Shown: piece by piece, positions 22,806 to 33,493 of the stretch | How positions within the stretch are numbered: position 1 is the stretch's first letter | How the letters are laid out: every line of letters begins with the position of its first letter | Assembly (NCBI GenBank): GCA_010093685.1 | Contig: MU006229.1 | Location: 496,001-560,000, forward strand | Source: Ophiobolus disseminans | Lineage: Eukaryota > Ascomycota > Dothideomycetes > Pleosporales > Phaeosphaeriaceae | Length of the DNA: 64,000 nucleotides | Reading direction: 5' to 3' | Position numbers and translations under genes: made by a program | The notes under the pieces: generated by a model | Told to the model about the DNA's origin: nothing | The model's input: only the letters and a program-made list of their open reading frames with translations | Databases searched by the model: none

Positions 22806-25800
22806 GATCGGAGTGAGGGTGGAAGGATGAAGGTTGGTACTCAGTAGTCGAAAGGGAAGACTAGAGTTTAGCAACCTTCGTACCGCGGAGGGAGAGGTCT
22901 AGATGATCTTTCGAAGGATCTAGGGTAGCGAATGGGTTATGATCTGTGGGGGTTGGTGATATAGGGAGTGATATCTGTCTTGGCCAGCAACAACAGATAT
23001 GGTGCGGTGACGGCCGAAAATAAGACTTCCAGATCGGTAGTGGGTGGTACCGGGGGCTTTTCCTGCGATCGAGGTGGGTGTGCGTCGTGACCGGCCTACA
23101 CTATGGCAGATTGGGTAATCCTGGGGCGACCGGGTGCAGATGCAAGACACAAGGGCTACCGGTAGGCGCAATGCAAGAGCGATTGACGTCGGAGGCAGTG
23201 ATGAAAACGTCGTATGCAGCCGAAATGGTATTGTTAATCTGGCAAACGAAGCAAGGGCAGGGTTGATGTGCAGGTGACAGAGAATGCGGCCAAATCGGAA
23301 GAATTGGGATACGGCGATAGGTCGTCTGTGGAAAATCCTCAACCAGGGGATATATTGCAAAAAGCCGGTGGGGAAGCGCACGCGACGACACACACAAAAA
23401 GAAGGTAAGTTGGCGGCAAAAGAACGACTGGAGTAAACGAGTGTAGCAGTGAGGAGAGAAGAGCAGCGCGAACGCGGACCTTGTGGGTAACCGTAAGAAA
23501 GGGAGATTATCGCGGGCTGCCGCAGGGCCATGGCAAGGGCGTGATGGGATGGCGCTAGACAGGGGCGGGCCCCAGAAGGCGTGAATAGCGCAGGCGGCGA
23601 TTAGTCGAAGGACACGGACTCTGAAACCGCCACAGCAATCCTCAGCACGGCCGTTTCATCGCTCCGAACAAATTTCCTGTCCTCAACGCTGGGAGGTGCG
23701 TCATCCCATCGACTGACTGGTGCTCCTTCGACATCTCGAGGCTTGGAGCGGCCATATGATTCATGGAAGGAAGAATTGAAGAAGCAAGCCCGGCGTGGTG
23801 TCCACCTTGCTGCGACAACCCGTCCGCTGGGAACAGGCATTCATTCCACTTCACAGCCTCATCCAGGCAGTCCCTCGTCATTTGCTCATTCATCAATCTG
23901 CAGAGCGCCCTGTAACACAAGCGGGCCTTTTTCTGAACGGTACGTGGTTTCCGGCGATGCTAATCCCTCCACCAACCACGAACTCTATGCCTCGATGAGG
24001 ATAAGGTGTTGCATCCTAGACAAAGTACAATCATGCTCTCAGTCACGAGGCAGTGCTGTGTCGTTCTTGCGAGGCGCCCGCTACTGGTGCTGCCACTGCT
24101 ACTTTGGGCCGTCTGGTCTCAGGAGTGATATCTAGCCTGTGCGATTAATGTATCACGCGATTCTTCCTGGCCATCTCAGCGCCGCCCAAACCGCACTTGA
24201 CGTTGACATGCTAGGAGGCCTGAAGCAGCACCCACCACCAGATTTGCGGTTCGATCTGGCAGATGACGTGTACCAGCACCTTCGTTCCAGGCCTTTGTGA
24301 CACCCAGGGACTTTTCGGGTACGCAAGTCTCTCCCAATGCTCGCTATCGTTTGAAGTCGCACCGAGGTACTGTCATGCGCACGTTGCCGTAGACTGTCAC
24401 CACCCTGCAACTCCTCCACAACCCACCACGGTTTCCTTAACAGAGCTGATATGGTCCACGGCAAATGCTCGACGGAAGCAGAATTGGAAGCCAGCTGTGC
24501 CTTTTGACGGGCATCTCCAGGCAAGAATGCATTTACCCCACCCGCAGAACCTCGCCTACATTTAGCCTGTGCGCAACGGGCAGACAGTAGCAAACAAATC
24601 GCACACAAGCCTCAACGGCTTGAGAGATAACAACGCGGAACGCTCTTCGCGGCGCAGCTGCATGTTCAGCGAGGTGCCGTCTACATTCTGCCAGACGAGT
24701 ATGCAGCATGCAACAAGATCTCCACCACCCGATGAGTACCCGTTGCACCTTCTCCACAATCTTCCCAGTTCCTTGCCAGTCCTACAGGCTGGTAATGCGA
24801 CCCCGAATTCCCGTGTTTGTTGCAAATGTCGACACCCGCTGAAAGAATAACGGATGTTTCAAGCAGATGACGAATCTCCGCGCGGCCCCACGGACTCGAA
24901 ACCTCCTCAACGGCTCAGCGTTCGGGCCTACATCCTTATCGCTTGGTGATAAAGCAATGGCGAGCCCATGATGTGGTTCCGTCAGTGCCTGTCTGCGACG
25001 ACACCCGCAAGCGCTGATGAGAGGAGTACGTACTCCAGCCCAGCGCTTGCGATGCGCTCAGGTGGGATTCGGAGCAGGCTCTACCATACGAACAGCAATT
25101 ACACCAAGACTGCCAAGATCGATGATGCAGTCTTGTGCAATACAACTTACCGCAATACCAGTCCCATCTTTACTGTCTTTGCTGCTGCCACGCCGTGCTA
25201 ATTTGATGGCGGCGGCGCACCCGTTCCCGATGCGAGTGCCGATCCGCAGCATCAAATCTCCTGAAAGGCCTTCGGACGCTCACTATTTCGCTTAGTGGGC
25301 CTGTCAGATGAGGCTGTGGCGCATGCGTGTCAGAACTCTCCGTCGCAGCGGGCGGGATGTTCCTGTGTTCCTGCGTGCGATCCGCTAAGATAATGCAAAG
25401 TACGGGAACGTGTTGGTTGTTAGCGCCCCGTTTCTTTGGTGCTGTCTTGGGGAATTCGCGATGTCGACTGCTCGTTACTTATCAGTTACGCTGCAAGGCC
25501 ATTGGCATCATCACCGAAATCGTGTTTTCGATCGATAGGTCAGCATAGGGGACGCAGGTCCGTTTGAGGTCGGATCCAGGGGCGTAAGCATCGCATTGCT
25601 ATTCAGAGGTTGCCATAATTGGGGAAAGCAGCCAACCTATGAAAGCATCGTCGAAGGATCTCGCAACACGTGCATACACGCCGTGTGCCTGCAGCGGAGG
25701 AGAAGATGACCGCATGTGGATATTTGGGTCGCGTTGGATGAGCCCAGACTTCATATGCTGCAAAGGAGCTCTTGCGAGCCTCTACTGATTTCCCTGGGAG

Positions 25801-26070
25801 TATCAGACGTGGGCGGTATCCTACAATGCCTTATCGAGGATTATGTGAATACGATGGTGACGGTGAAGTCACAGACTGGTTGGAATGCGATGATTTGCCT
25901 CCGCGCCAAGGCCCTTAATGCCGGCGCCCGACGCTGTCAACAAACATTCGGATGCGCCCTGACAACGGCCAGCCAAACGACCTCGAGTCGCATTAACATC
26001 TTTCGAGAGCAACAATTAGCATCGCATCGCCTAACTCATGCATTGATCATCATATTTACGCGGCATAATT
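22806..26070. other. gene-poor stretch of about 3.3 kb
   Basis: This stretch is divergent between the ferric reductase and the large unknown gene. Frames of up to about 200 codons occur (for example 22920-23531 minus, 24153-24608 minus, 25716-26240 plus). All lack recognisable motifs and overlap one another in several frames. No SreA-type ATCWGATAA element was found by eye in the reductase-proximal part. Confidence 0.5.
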
Positions 26071-28884
26071 ATGGCGGCCGACGACGAGCTGCCCTGGACG
26101 ACTTCACGATGCAACCGCCTCCTTCGACCGCTTTCATCCAAACTCGCCAAGCTTCGAGCAGATGGCGAACGACCACGATTGGCGGGTGCCGAAGTGCGCA
26201 GCTTCTCCACCGCGTTCGCAACGAAATGCTCCCCCCATAAGACGACAAACTTCACGAGACCGGCGCATAAGCCCCGCGGATTCGACAAAGCCCGAGACCC
26301 AGACTGGAGACCAGGGGCCAAGCCTGGAAAGAAGACATATGGAGGACGGGGAGCGAGAAGGATTGCGGGCATACAGCGTGGAGGTCTAGACACCGGTCAT
26401 GTGGCCCGCCCGGGTGAAATCGCCTTCACGCCTCTGGTTGCACGCATGGGCGGTCAGCTCCAGAGTAGCCCGCAGGTCCAGAACTCGCCGTTGAAAAAGT
26501 ATGGAAAGAACCGGGGACCGCTGCAGGTCAACATCGACTGGACTCAGATGCCAGGGGAGCTCCGCAAGCTGGTTCAAGGAATCTCCGAAGCATATGCGAA
26601 TGTCTTGCAAGCGACCGCTGATGATGACCAGAAGAGCTGGAAGGGCACGAGATCGCTCATGGGCGCATGTTTGAGGCAGCTGCCCGCATACATCGAGCTC
26701 GAGGAACACTTCGCGAAGCTAGACAAAGAGGCCGAAGAAAATGATGAGGAGCGGGACGTCGCTGTTGAGATATACGAGCATCTGGAGGCCCAGTTCGAGC
26801 AGCGCATCGGACAAGGCTGGCGTCCATTCAAGCACATAGTTCGAGCCCATGCGACCTCCCTACTGTGCGACGCTATGTCGGACGGGGTTATTGGGCTTGA
26901 CAGCTTGTCCATGCTGGTCACCCACTGTGTCAGAGTCTCTGCGTGGGATGAAGCTGAGAAGCTTCTGCTATCTTACCTTCCTCTGTTAGAACCTCTCGGA
27001 ATGCCCATCAACATCAAGGCTGATTTGTTTGACATGCAAAGATCACGGTATCTATGCGCCGTCAAGAGCTTTGTCGACCACACCGGACGACATAGACTCC
27101 TTTTTGACCTGCTGGAGCACATGATTGCATTCGAACTTTTACCACTTGAGTGGCTAGCCACGGAGCAGCTGCGGCCTGTGTGGGACAGGCTTGTTCGAAG
27201 CATCTCAAGCAATGATGCCCGGACCGTTGCACAGTCAATTCGCTTCTTCGAGACTATCACCATGGCTGGCATGGGCTTACCTGACGAGAGGCTACTGGCC
27301 GATGAAAACGCATGTACACGACGCTTTGTGCCTTCTTCGAGAGGCGAGCTTCGACTGGCACTGAACACCACATACTCGAGCTTACTCACAGTCATGTGCA
27401 GCATAGCTCTTGTCAACAATGGCCGTGAAGACGATGCAGGCAGAAGCATTGCCCAAAAAGTCACTTCTGTGCTTGATTCTACCGTCATTGCTGTTTTGAA
27501 TCGCGAGGATATCCAAGACGAACTCAGGCTCTTGGGGGCAGATCAAGAGGACCAGCACATCTATGCGCAAAGAGCCGTCTGCACAGTCTTCGCGTCTTTC
27601 GTGGCCCACCTCGACAATTGTCCCGCAGAGAAGTCCTCTGTATCCTTTGCTATCCCAGAGCTGATTCGCGGCCTCAACTGGGTAGCCTCAAAGTACTCTT
27701 CAACTGGCAGCAACATGGCATGCGTCCTCGGTAGTCTTCCAGCTCTAATATCCTCGATTGCGCGGGGCACCGGACGAATCTGGAAGGACGATGGGTTCGA
27801 TCAACTTCGGCGTTTGGTGCAAGGCTTGATGGCGCTCTCAGGCTGTCGACTTCCGCACAAGCTTTGGACGTTGAAGCGTCTTGCACTGGAGTCTGCAATG
27901 GAGTTCGCACAGGACACAGCTACCGCCGAGCACCTGTCGTACGCACGAGAAATTGAGACGAAGATGCGAATACAGGGTCAGTTGGTAATCGTGCCTTCGC
28001 CTCTCAAGAGCGACTCGCCGTCAATAAGTGGTGGTTTCAGGTGGGAAGAAGGTATCGGCGAGTGGGTTGCTTGTACACCATTCCCTAAACAAGGTTTGAA
28101 GCGTATAGCACGCAAACCCATTCCAGTACTTGAACTACTGCCGACTCCAGCGCCATCCGAGGATAATCAGGATGTACTGCCAGGGGAGGTCCTTGATGAT
28201 AGCCTATGTTGGGAGACAACCGCATTCGACAACGACGAGGAGGATACAGTCCCGCAATCGTCACCTATCAAGCGGCAGTCACGTACTTCACCGCTCGGCA
28301 AGCGTCAACGCGGATCATCTCCGATGGTCATCATCAAACGCACACGGATGACTCCACCCGATACGCCGGTTGAGTACTACCCGTTCCTTCCCGAAGAGAA
28401 AGCAGTAGAAGAGGGACCAAGGCGATCGCGCCGCAGCAAAACAGATATCAGCGTCCTCGCGTCTCACTTGCGCACACAACGCTCCAGGACATCCTTGGAA
28501 AGCGGTCTGCGCGATCAGCGGCGCAAACTGTACGCTGAACAGATCGAACTTGAGGAAGAAACGAGCGAAGATACGGACTCCGGGAGCGAGAGCGCAGACT
28601 CGTCGGCCACATCCAGCGACGCAAGTACCGCTTCGAGTAGGCCGCGAAGATACGCAGGACACGCCAAACGTCAAGCGTCTCCCAAAATCGCGCAATACGA
28701 CGGCGCCTATGAGGACGTCAATGAGCGCGACGACTTATGTATCACTCCCGCACGCCCCTCCTACAACCGCCGAACGAGTAACAAACCTGCCGTGCAAAAT
28801 CGCAGGAACTGGTGGAAAGTCGGTGAAGGTATTGTTGACGACAGCGACGACGATGGAAGTGAGGATGAGTTGAGTTTCCACTAG
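26071..28884 (+). CDS. large intronless protein of unknown function
   Basis: A single uninterrupted 937-codon frame starts at ATG 26071. I do not recognise a named domain. Residues 1-150 are basic and disordered (GKKTYGGRGARRIAG). Residues about 155-640 are rich in alternating amphipathic helices (for example GLDSLSMLVTHCVRVSAWDE and WRPFKHIVRAHATSLL) and resemble an alpha-solenoid. From about 700 the chain is disordered, with KR-rich NLS-like patches (SPIKRQSRTSPLGKRQRG), DTDSGSES acidic/Ser tracts and an acidic C-terminus DDSDDDGSEDELSFH. This composition suggests a nuclear or chromatin-associated scaffold, but that is inference. The lack of introns in nearly 3 kb contrasts with the neighbours. 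Confidence 0.8.
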   Translation: MAADDELPWTTSRCNRLLRPLSSKLAKLRADGERPRLAGAEVRSFSTAFATKCSPHKTTNFTRPAHKPRGFDKARDPDWRPGAKPGKKTYGGRGARRIAGIQRGGLDTGHVARPGEIAFTPLVARMGGQLQSSPQVQNSPLKKYGKNRGPLQVNIDWTQMPGELRKLVQGISEAYANVLQATADDDQKSWKGTRSLMGACLRQLPAYIELEEHFAKLDKEAEENDEERDVAVEIYEHLEAQFEQRIGQGWRPFKHIVRAHATSLLCDAMSDGVIGLDSLSMLVTHCVRVSAWDEAEKLLLSYLPLLEPLGMPINIKADLFDMQRSRYLCAVKSFVDHTGRHRLLFDLLEHMIAFELLPLEWLATEQLRPVWDRLVRSISSNDARTVAQSIRFFETITMAGMGLPDERLLADENACTRRFVPSSRGELRLALNTTYSSLLTVMCSIALVNNGREDDAGRSIAQKVTSVLDSTVIAVLNREDIQDELRLLGADQEDQHIYAQRAVCTVFASFVAHLDNCPAEKSSVSFAIPELIRGLNWVASKYSSTGSNMACVLGSLPALISSIARGTGRIWKDDGFDQLRRLVQGLMALSGCRLPHKLWTLKRLALESAMEFAQDTATAEHLSYAREIETKMRIQGQLVIVPSPLKSDSPSISGGFRWEEGIGEWVACTPFPKQGLKRIARKPIPVLELLPTPAPSEDNQDVLPGEVLDDSLCWETTAFDNDEEDTVPQSSPIKRQSRTSPLGKRQRGSSPMVIIKRTRMTPPDTPVEYYPFLPEEKAVEEGPRRSRRSKTDISVLASHLRTQRSRTSLESGLRDQRRKLYAEQIELEEETSEDTDSGSESADSSATSSDASTASSRPRRYAGHAKRQASPKIAQYDGAYEDVNERDDLCITPARPSYNRRTSNKPAVQNRRNWWKVGEGIVDDSDDDGSEDELSFH

Positions 28885-29273
28885 CAGTGCAATTCCAACT
28901 CTCGATCTCAATCGGAGGGTTATATCATGTCGGATGTTGTTTGGCGTTCGGATGCATAGCGTTTGTGGGATGGGATTTGCGTTTTCGTTTAGATACCCTG
29001 GGCGGCGTTGTTGGTTGTAAGTAGTATCAATTGATTGCATGATTCACGGAATGTTGCTTCTGGTCTGTTTGGAGTTCGACTGCAATGTCGTAATTAGGTA
29101 TGAGTCCTTCGGTCTTAATGACGGTTATCGTTACAGTTCCTACTACCTACACATTTCCTAGCACCATCAGGCAGCCTTGCTTACACTACTTTATCAACAC
29201 CTGCGCCACCCTCCTAAGTCCACACAATTTTTGTCGTAGCTCGCATGGGTATAGGTCCATTATTGGGTATACG
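28885..29273. other. intergenic, no gene seen
   Basis: This stretch lies between the 3' ends of the large unknown gene and the F-box-like relic. Nothing recognisable was seen. Confidence 0.6.
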
Positions 29274-30122
29274 CTAGACGCTAGGCCACTGATCCCAAAA
29301 TGCCAGTGGTTTCACCCACGGGCTCATTTCCCCGTATTTATTGGGGTAATAATATCGCAGCACATTCTGCCTCGCCTCCGCCGTATCCGTGGCCACCAAG
29401 ATCTTCCCCAGCAAGAGCTCTTCTACGGGATCTAGAGTCAGGTAATCCGGATCCGGTTGCCGATATCCCACCGGACGGTACACGTTACCAGTCCGGTAGC
29501 CGGCCGGAAGGTACAGGCATTCTCGCCACCGTTGCCATCGTGCAAACAAGTGACTTTGAGCCGGGGCGTAAGGATCGCTATGGCGTCGGTTGCGCGGAGA
29601 AAGGCCTGGAGCATAAGGTCAGATGGCTGAATGCCGTTGATTATGACCTCGACATGCTTCAACTTTGGCATGCGAAGTGAACCATCTCCAAGTCTATTCA
29701 GGACCTTCAATCCTGGGATGCCCACTCGAAACTCCACCAGTAAGCGCCGAATATGGTGCTGTGTGTGTAGAGTCGAGTACAGGCCAACAGACAAACTCAC
29801 CCGTAATATGTCACCGGGGGAAAGTGGGGTTAGATATACCGTGTTCTCTCGATATAGTATCTCGGGGGTGAGGTCTTTGATTGCATCGCATGCTAGTAGG
29901 GGGAGCAGGTGGGTGTCAAAGTATAACGGTCTCACACGACGGTTGCGCCTGCCTAGAAAGAATCTCTCGGTGATTTTTCTGCTGGAAGGGAAGGCAGAAT
30001 CCTAAGATTTGGACTTTGAGTTCGTCGGGGAGGTTGGAACACCCGTTTGCAAAGTCATTTGGTTGGTGTTGAGTGGGTGTTTGAGTTAGTGAGATCATGG
30101 TAAGCTCTTTGGTTGAAGCCAT
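29274..30122 (-). pseudogene. F-box-like protein, frame-disrupted
   Basis: The start MASTKELTMISLTQ at 30122 leads into an F-box-like segment LPDELKVQILGFCLP. The continuation ITERFFLGRRNRRVRPLYFDTHLLPLLACDAI, typical of fungal F-box-like orphans (R..PLY...LLPLLAC...I..L..E..Y..N), is in another frame. Deleting one base of the CCC at about 29992 would join them. A second change of frame is needed near 29540-29560 to reach the C-terminal block YRTGNVYRPVGYRQPD...EARQNVLRYYYP, which ends at 29274. A short intron could replace the first shift, but only by removing the F-box itself. I therefore read it as a decaying gene; an assembly error is the alternative. Confidence 0.55.
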
Positions 30123-30388
30123 TGCGCCAGACACTCAGAGGTTGAAAGCTTTGAGTGAGAGGGATGTGCGAGATTGAAGTCGAAGTTGAGGTCTTTACCT
30201 CTATTCCAAATAATGGGCTAAGATCTCAGGGATTACGTTATGCTAAGGCAGCCATGAGCGACAAAACATGACGTGACGTCACTCATCTCGTAAACCTTCT
30301 TTCTCAGCTCTGACCTCCACTTTAACCTCCTTCCGCTCTCCATCCCCCACTCACCTAGCATCAACACTTCATTCCGGGTTGACCAGTC

Positions 30389-31241
30389 TTGAACAAATAT
30401 CTCCCTTCTCTTGGTCACGCTCGACCGCAACGATCCCCAATTGCTCGACATGTGGAAAACGAAGGAATTGAAGTTTCGACGAAAAGCACGCACGCACCTT
30501 CCTTCTTCGTGGTTGAGAAACCGCTGCGACCTGCACAGCCCTTCCACCCATGGTCACGCCTGCCGACCGAATTGCAAATAGAGGTCTTGAGTCATATTCT
30601 CGTTCTGCCACAGCCAAGGTTATGGGTTTTTGTGCATTCGGCGCCTAAGAGACTACAGGCCCTGATATGCACACGAAATCGGCATCTGGCGACACTTGCA
30701 GAAGAAATCTGGTACAAAAAACCACCTTCTACATCTCTTTCCCCGACTTCACTCACCCAATTACCGGCTTACTACAACCGAACCTATCCAAAGCACACAT
30801 GATACGCAAAATTGTGCTTGAAATTGATGCGACTATCGTTCATCACACTCTGGACGAATTAATGGGTTTTGGAGGTTTGAGTGGCAGTGCACTGAGGTTT
30901 CTTCTTCGCTTGAAAGAGACGGCGAACTCTACACCAGTCAATTTCCGAAATACTGTTTGGCAGTCAATTTCCGAAATACTGTTTGGCAAGAAAGCTTCAC
31001 GAATCTCTAGCACATTCATCTTATCCTAGAGCTTGGAGATGGGCCCATGTATCGGATGTTCCAAATACCGCAGGACACATTGAATACACTGGAGCACGTC
31101 CTGCGTGGCACCAAATCGAAGCTGAAAGCTGACTTGGTGGACGTGGAGGTGCGAGACTTGGCTTACAAACAATCGGGGCAGGTATTCAATGCTTACACCG
31201 AGGGTATTGAGAAGTTACTCAAAGGGTTGATGACAAGGTAG
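30389..31241 (+). pseudogene. F-box-like protein, multiply disrupted
   Basis: An F-box-like segment WSRLPTELQIEVLSHILVL is followed by AEEIWYKK. The family-typical continuation TTFYISFPDFTHPITGLLQ then lies in the next frame. The switch falls in a run of six A at 30716-30721; seven A would keep the frame. A perfect 26-bp tandem duplication (30935-30960 and 30961-30986) then shifts the frame again. Skipping one copy reaches an in-frame TAG at 31008-31010, after which LGDGPMYRMFQIPQDTLNTL continues openly to a stop at 31241. No in-frame ATG precedes the F-box. Three or four independent lesions make this a pseudogene rather than a sequencing slip. Confidence 0.8.
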
Positions 31242-31601
31242 AGGGCTCTAGTGTAGGTGTGTCTTCGGATGGTCAACAAAGTTTTACGGCTTGAATTTGA
31301 AGAAGGTTTTCGAACAATGGTATCATTCCACAACCATGAGTTATGCGCCACCAACTGTTGTCTTTGACTTTCGCGTACTCGTGAAAAATCGTTAATAGTT
31401 CTGTTTAAGATCTTCCGACTCCGCTTTCCCGGCATCTAGCATCCGGCATCCGAAAGGATGTGGATCTTGTTGATTAGTGAAGCACTGACGTCACCAGGCT
31501 AGCATGACACGTAGTGTGAGCTTATTCCTAAGGACAGTCATGGTCCCCCGGATTCCAAACATCAACTTTCTACCTTCTCCGTGCAATACAGCACATCAGC
31601 A
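31242..31601. other. intergenic, upstream of the SDR gene
   Basis: These 360 bp follow the F-box relic and precede the SDR start. A CATCTAGCATCCGGCATC near-repeat at about 31433-31450 is the only local pattern. No gene was seen. Confidence 0.6.
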
Positions 31602-32510
31602 ATGTCAAATCCGCACAACCTCGCCGGCGGTGATTTCACAGCTAAGCGACATTCTACGACGTACGACTTTATTTCCTCGTTGAAATTGGACCTGGCTGGT
31701 CACCATGTCTTGGTCACTGGCGCAGCATGGGAGGACGGAGTTGGGTATGCCACAGCCACGGCCTTTGCGCGTGCAGGAGCGTCTGCGATCGCAATGGCCG
31801 ATTTACACGGCGTATCAGATGAGCTTGTTGGAAAGTTGAAGTTGGCTGCAACGCAAGCTGGACGCGTCGAGCCCACAGTGATAAGCTGCAAGGTCGACAT
31901 TGCAGAATCAAATAGTGTCCACGCCTTGCATGACACTGTATCCCGGATCTTTGGTGGCCGTCTGGACATAGTCATAAACAACGCAGCCCACATGGAACCA
32001 TACAAGCCACTCCTTGATTCGGATCCAGATGTATACTGGCGGACCTACGAGGTCAATGTCAATGGGCTTTTCAACATGGCGCGCGCATTCCTCCCCATGC
32101 TTCTCTCAGCCAATGCCAGCCACAATGGTCTATGCACAATGATCAACGTAGCTTCTTCAGGCGCATTAACTGCTCGTCCTGGAAGCGGGAGCTATCGTAG
32201 TTCTAAGCTTGCAATTTTGAGGTGGACTGAGACTTTGCAGCTAGAATACGGTGATCAAAGGCTTCTTACCTTTTGTGTAAACCCGGGTGCGATCAAGACC
32301 AAGATTACAGAAACTGCGCCCGAGGCAGTGCGAAATAAGTTCCCAGACCGTCCAGACGTTGCTGGTGATACAATTGCATGGTTAGCCGCTGAGCGAAGGG
32401 GCTGGCTGGCTGGAAGATACGTGAGCTGTCCATGGGATATGGAGGAGCTAGTCAAAAAGAAGAATGAAATAGTTGAGAAAGACATGCTCAAGATGAGAAT
32501 GGTGTTCTGA
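31602..32510 (+). CDS. short-chain dehydrogenase/reductase
   Basis: A single exon of 302 aa starts at MSNPHNLAGG. It is a classical SDR with a Rossmann fold. The cofactor motif TGAAWEDGVGYATA corresponds to TGxxxGxG with a two-residue insertion. The NNAA motif follows the LDIVINNAAH strand. The catalytic Ser lies in NVASSGALTARPG, and the YxxxK pair is YRSSK. After the active site, NPGAIKTKITE is the usual nicotinamide-contact loop. The acidic ADLH after the second strand (IAMADLH) suggests NAD(H) preference, but this is inference. The substrate is unknown and no biosynthetic partner lies next to it. Confidence 0.88.
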   Translation: MSNPHNLAGGDFTAKRHSTTYDFISSLKLDLAGHHVLVTGAAWEDGVGYATATAFARAGASAIAMADLHGVSDELVGKLKLAATQAGRVEPTVISCKVDIAESNSVHALHDTVSRIFGGRLDIVINNAAHMEPYKPLLDSDPDVYWRTYEVNVNGLFNMARAFLPMLLSANASHNGLCTMINVASSGALTARPGSGSYRSSKLAILRWTETLQLEYGDQRLLTFCVNPGAIKTKITETAPEAVRNKFPDRPDVAGDTIAWLAAERRGWLAGRYVSCPWDMEELVKKKNEIVEKDMLKMRMVF

Positions 32511-33493
32511 AAGTCATCGATCGGTCGGGTCTTCACGATGCCCCATTAGGAACCCAGCGGCGCTCAGTGCTTTGAAAGCAGAATTCAATTTCTTGCGTTG
32601 TCACATGCACTGTACGTGATAACAAATGTGTTATTCTTGTAATCTACAGGACGTTGTCAGTACTTTGAGAGCGTGTCGTTGTGTGTAATGAGCTATGTTC
32701 AGTGGATTAGTAAGGAAAAGTTACTCACACGGCTCGAGCTCGAGCGAAGTATGAATCAAGTTTAATAGCCATGAGTTGTGTGCCACGAATACTATCCCTC
32801 CACGTGTGGCGGAAAACCCTGCGTGGCAGCATGCCGGCCATGCTCCCCACCACAACAAAGTCCACCACAGCTAAGAGGCATAGAGAGTTTTGGAACAGAG
32901 ATCTAATCCCTCAAGCTCTCTCTATACTTCATCTCGTTGCTAACAGATTCTAGTGTGGTGAGCAATACTACACTTTGCCACCAGCATGCACGCCAGCCCC
33001 ACCTCAGACAGCCTTGGTTGCACCAGAGGTTCAGTGCACATAACCAAGAGTCTGTCAGAGACGAACAAAGAGTGTATCTCAAGCAAGTTGCTATGGCATC
33101 TTAGGTTGCGGCGCTGTTGTGCAGGTCTGTGGCCCTACAGAGCGTGATCAACAACGAAGAGAGCTAGCTGCATGTCATACGGAAAAGCCGCAAGTAGCTT
33201 AGCGGTGTTGTGTCACCCCGCCGAGGCCCACGAGCGCGACGCGAGATGCCGGCGCAGAGCATCGTTCACGTATCTGATCGAGCAGCGTTCCACGAGCAAC
33301 AAAGTCGGGGTCGCGGCGGAACGGCACGAAGCACGAGGGCTGCGGTGGAGTCTCGGGACGTTCTGCGTAGAGGAGCGTGATTGGCGCAGCGCTGGTTGAG
33401 GCGGGAGCGTAAGCAAGTGCGAATCACAAGCGCATCTGCTGCACCTTCTTTTCGATCTCGCGTTTCCACCGTCATCATTTTCTCTACCCCAAC
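32511..33493. other. intergenic, upstream of the HeLo gene
   Basis: This 1-kb gap shows no gene that could be supported. The last 60 bp before the HeLo start are pyrimidine-rich, as is common ahead of fungal start codons. Confidence 0.6.

Noticed and set aside
22920..23531. 203-codon frame just upstream of the ferric reductase
   Set aside because: Lies in the promoter side, basic and hydrophobic by chance, no motif; more likely leader or promoter sequence.
24153..24608. 151-codon minus frame rich in Cys and Ser
   Set aside because: Overlaps several other open frames and has no recognisable family.
25716..26240. 174-codon plus-strand frame
   Set aside because: Overlaps the true start of the 937-codon gene in another frame and lacks motifs.
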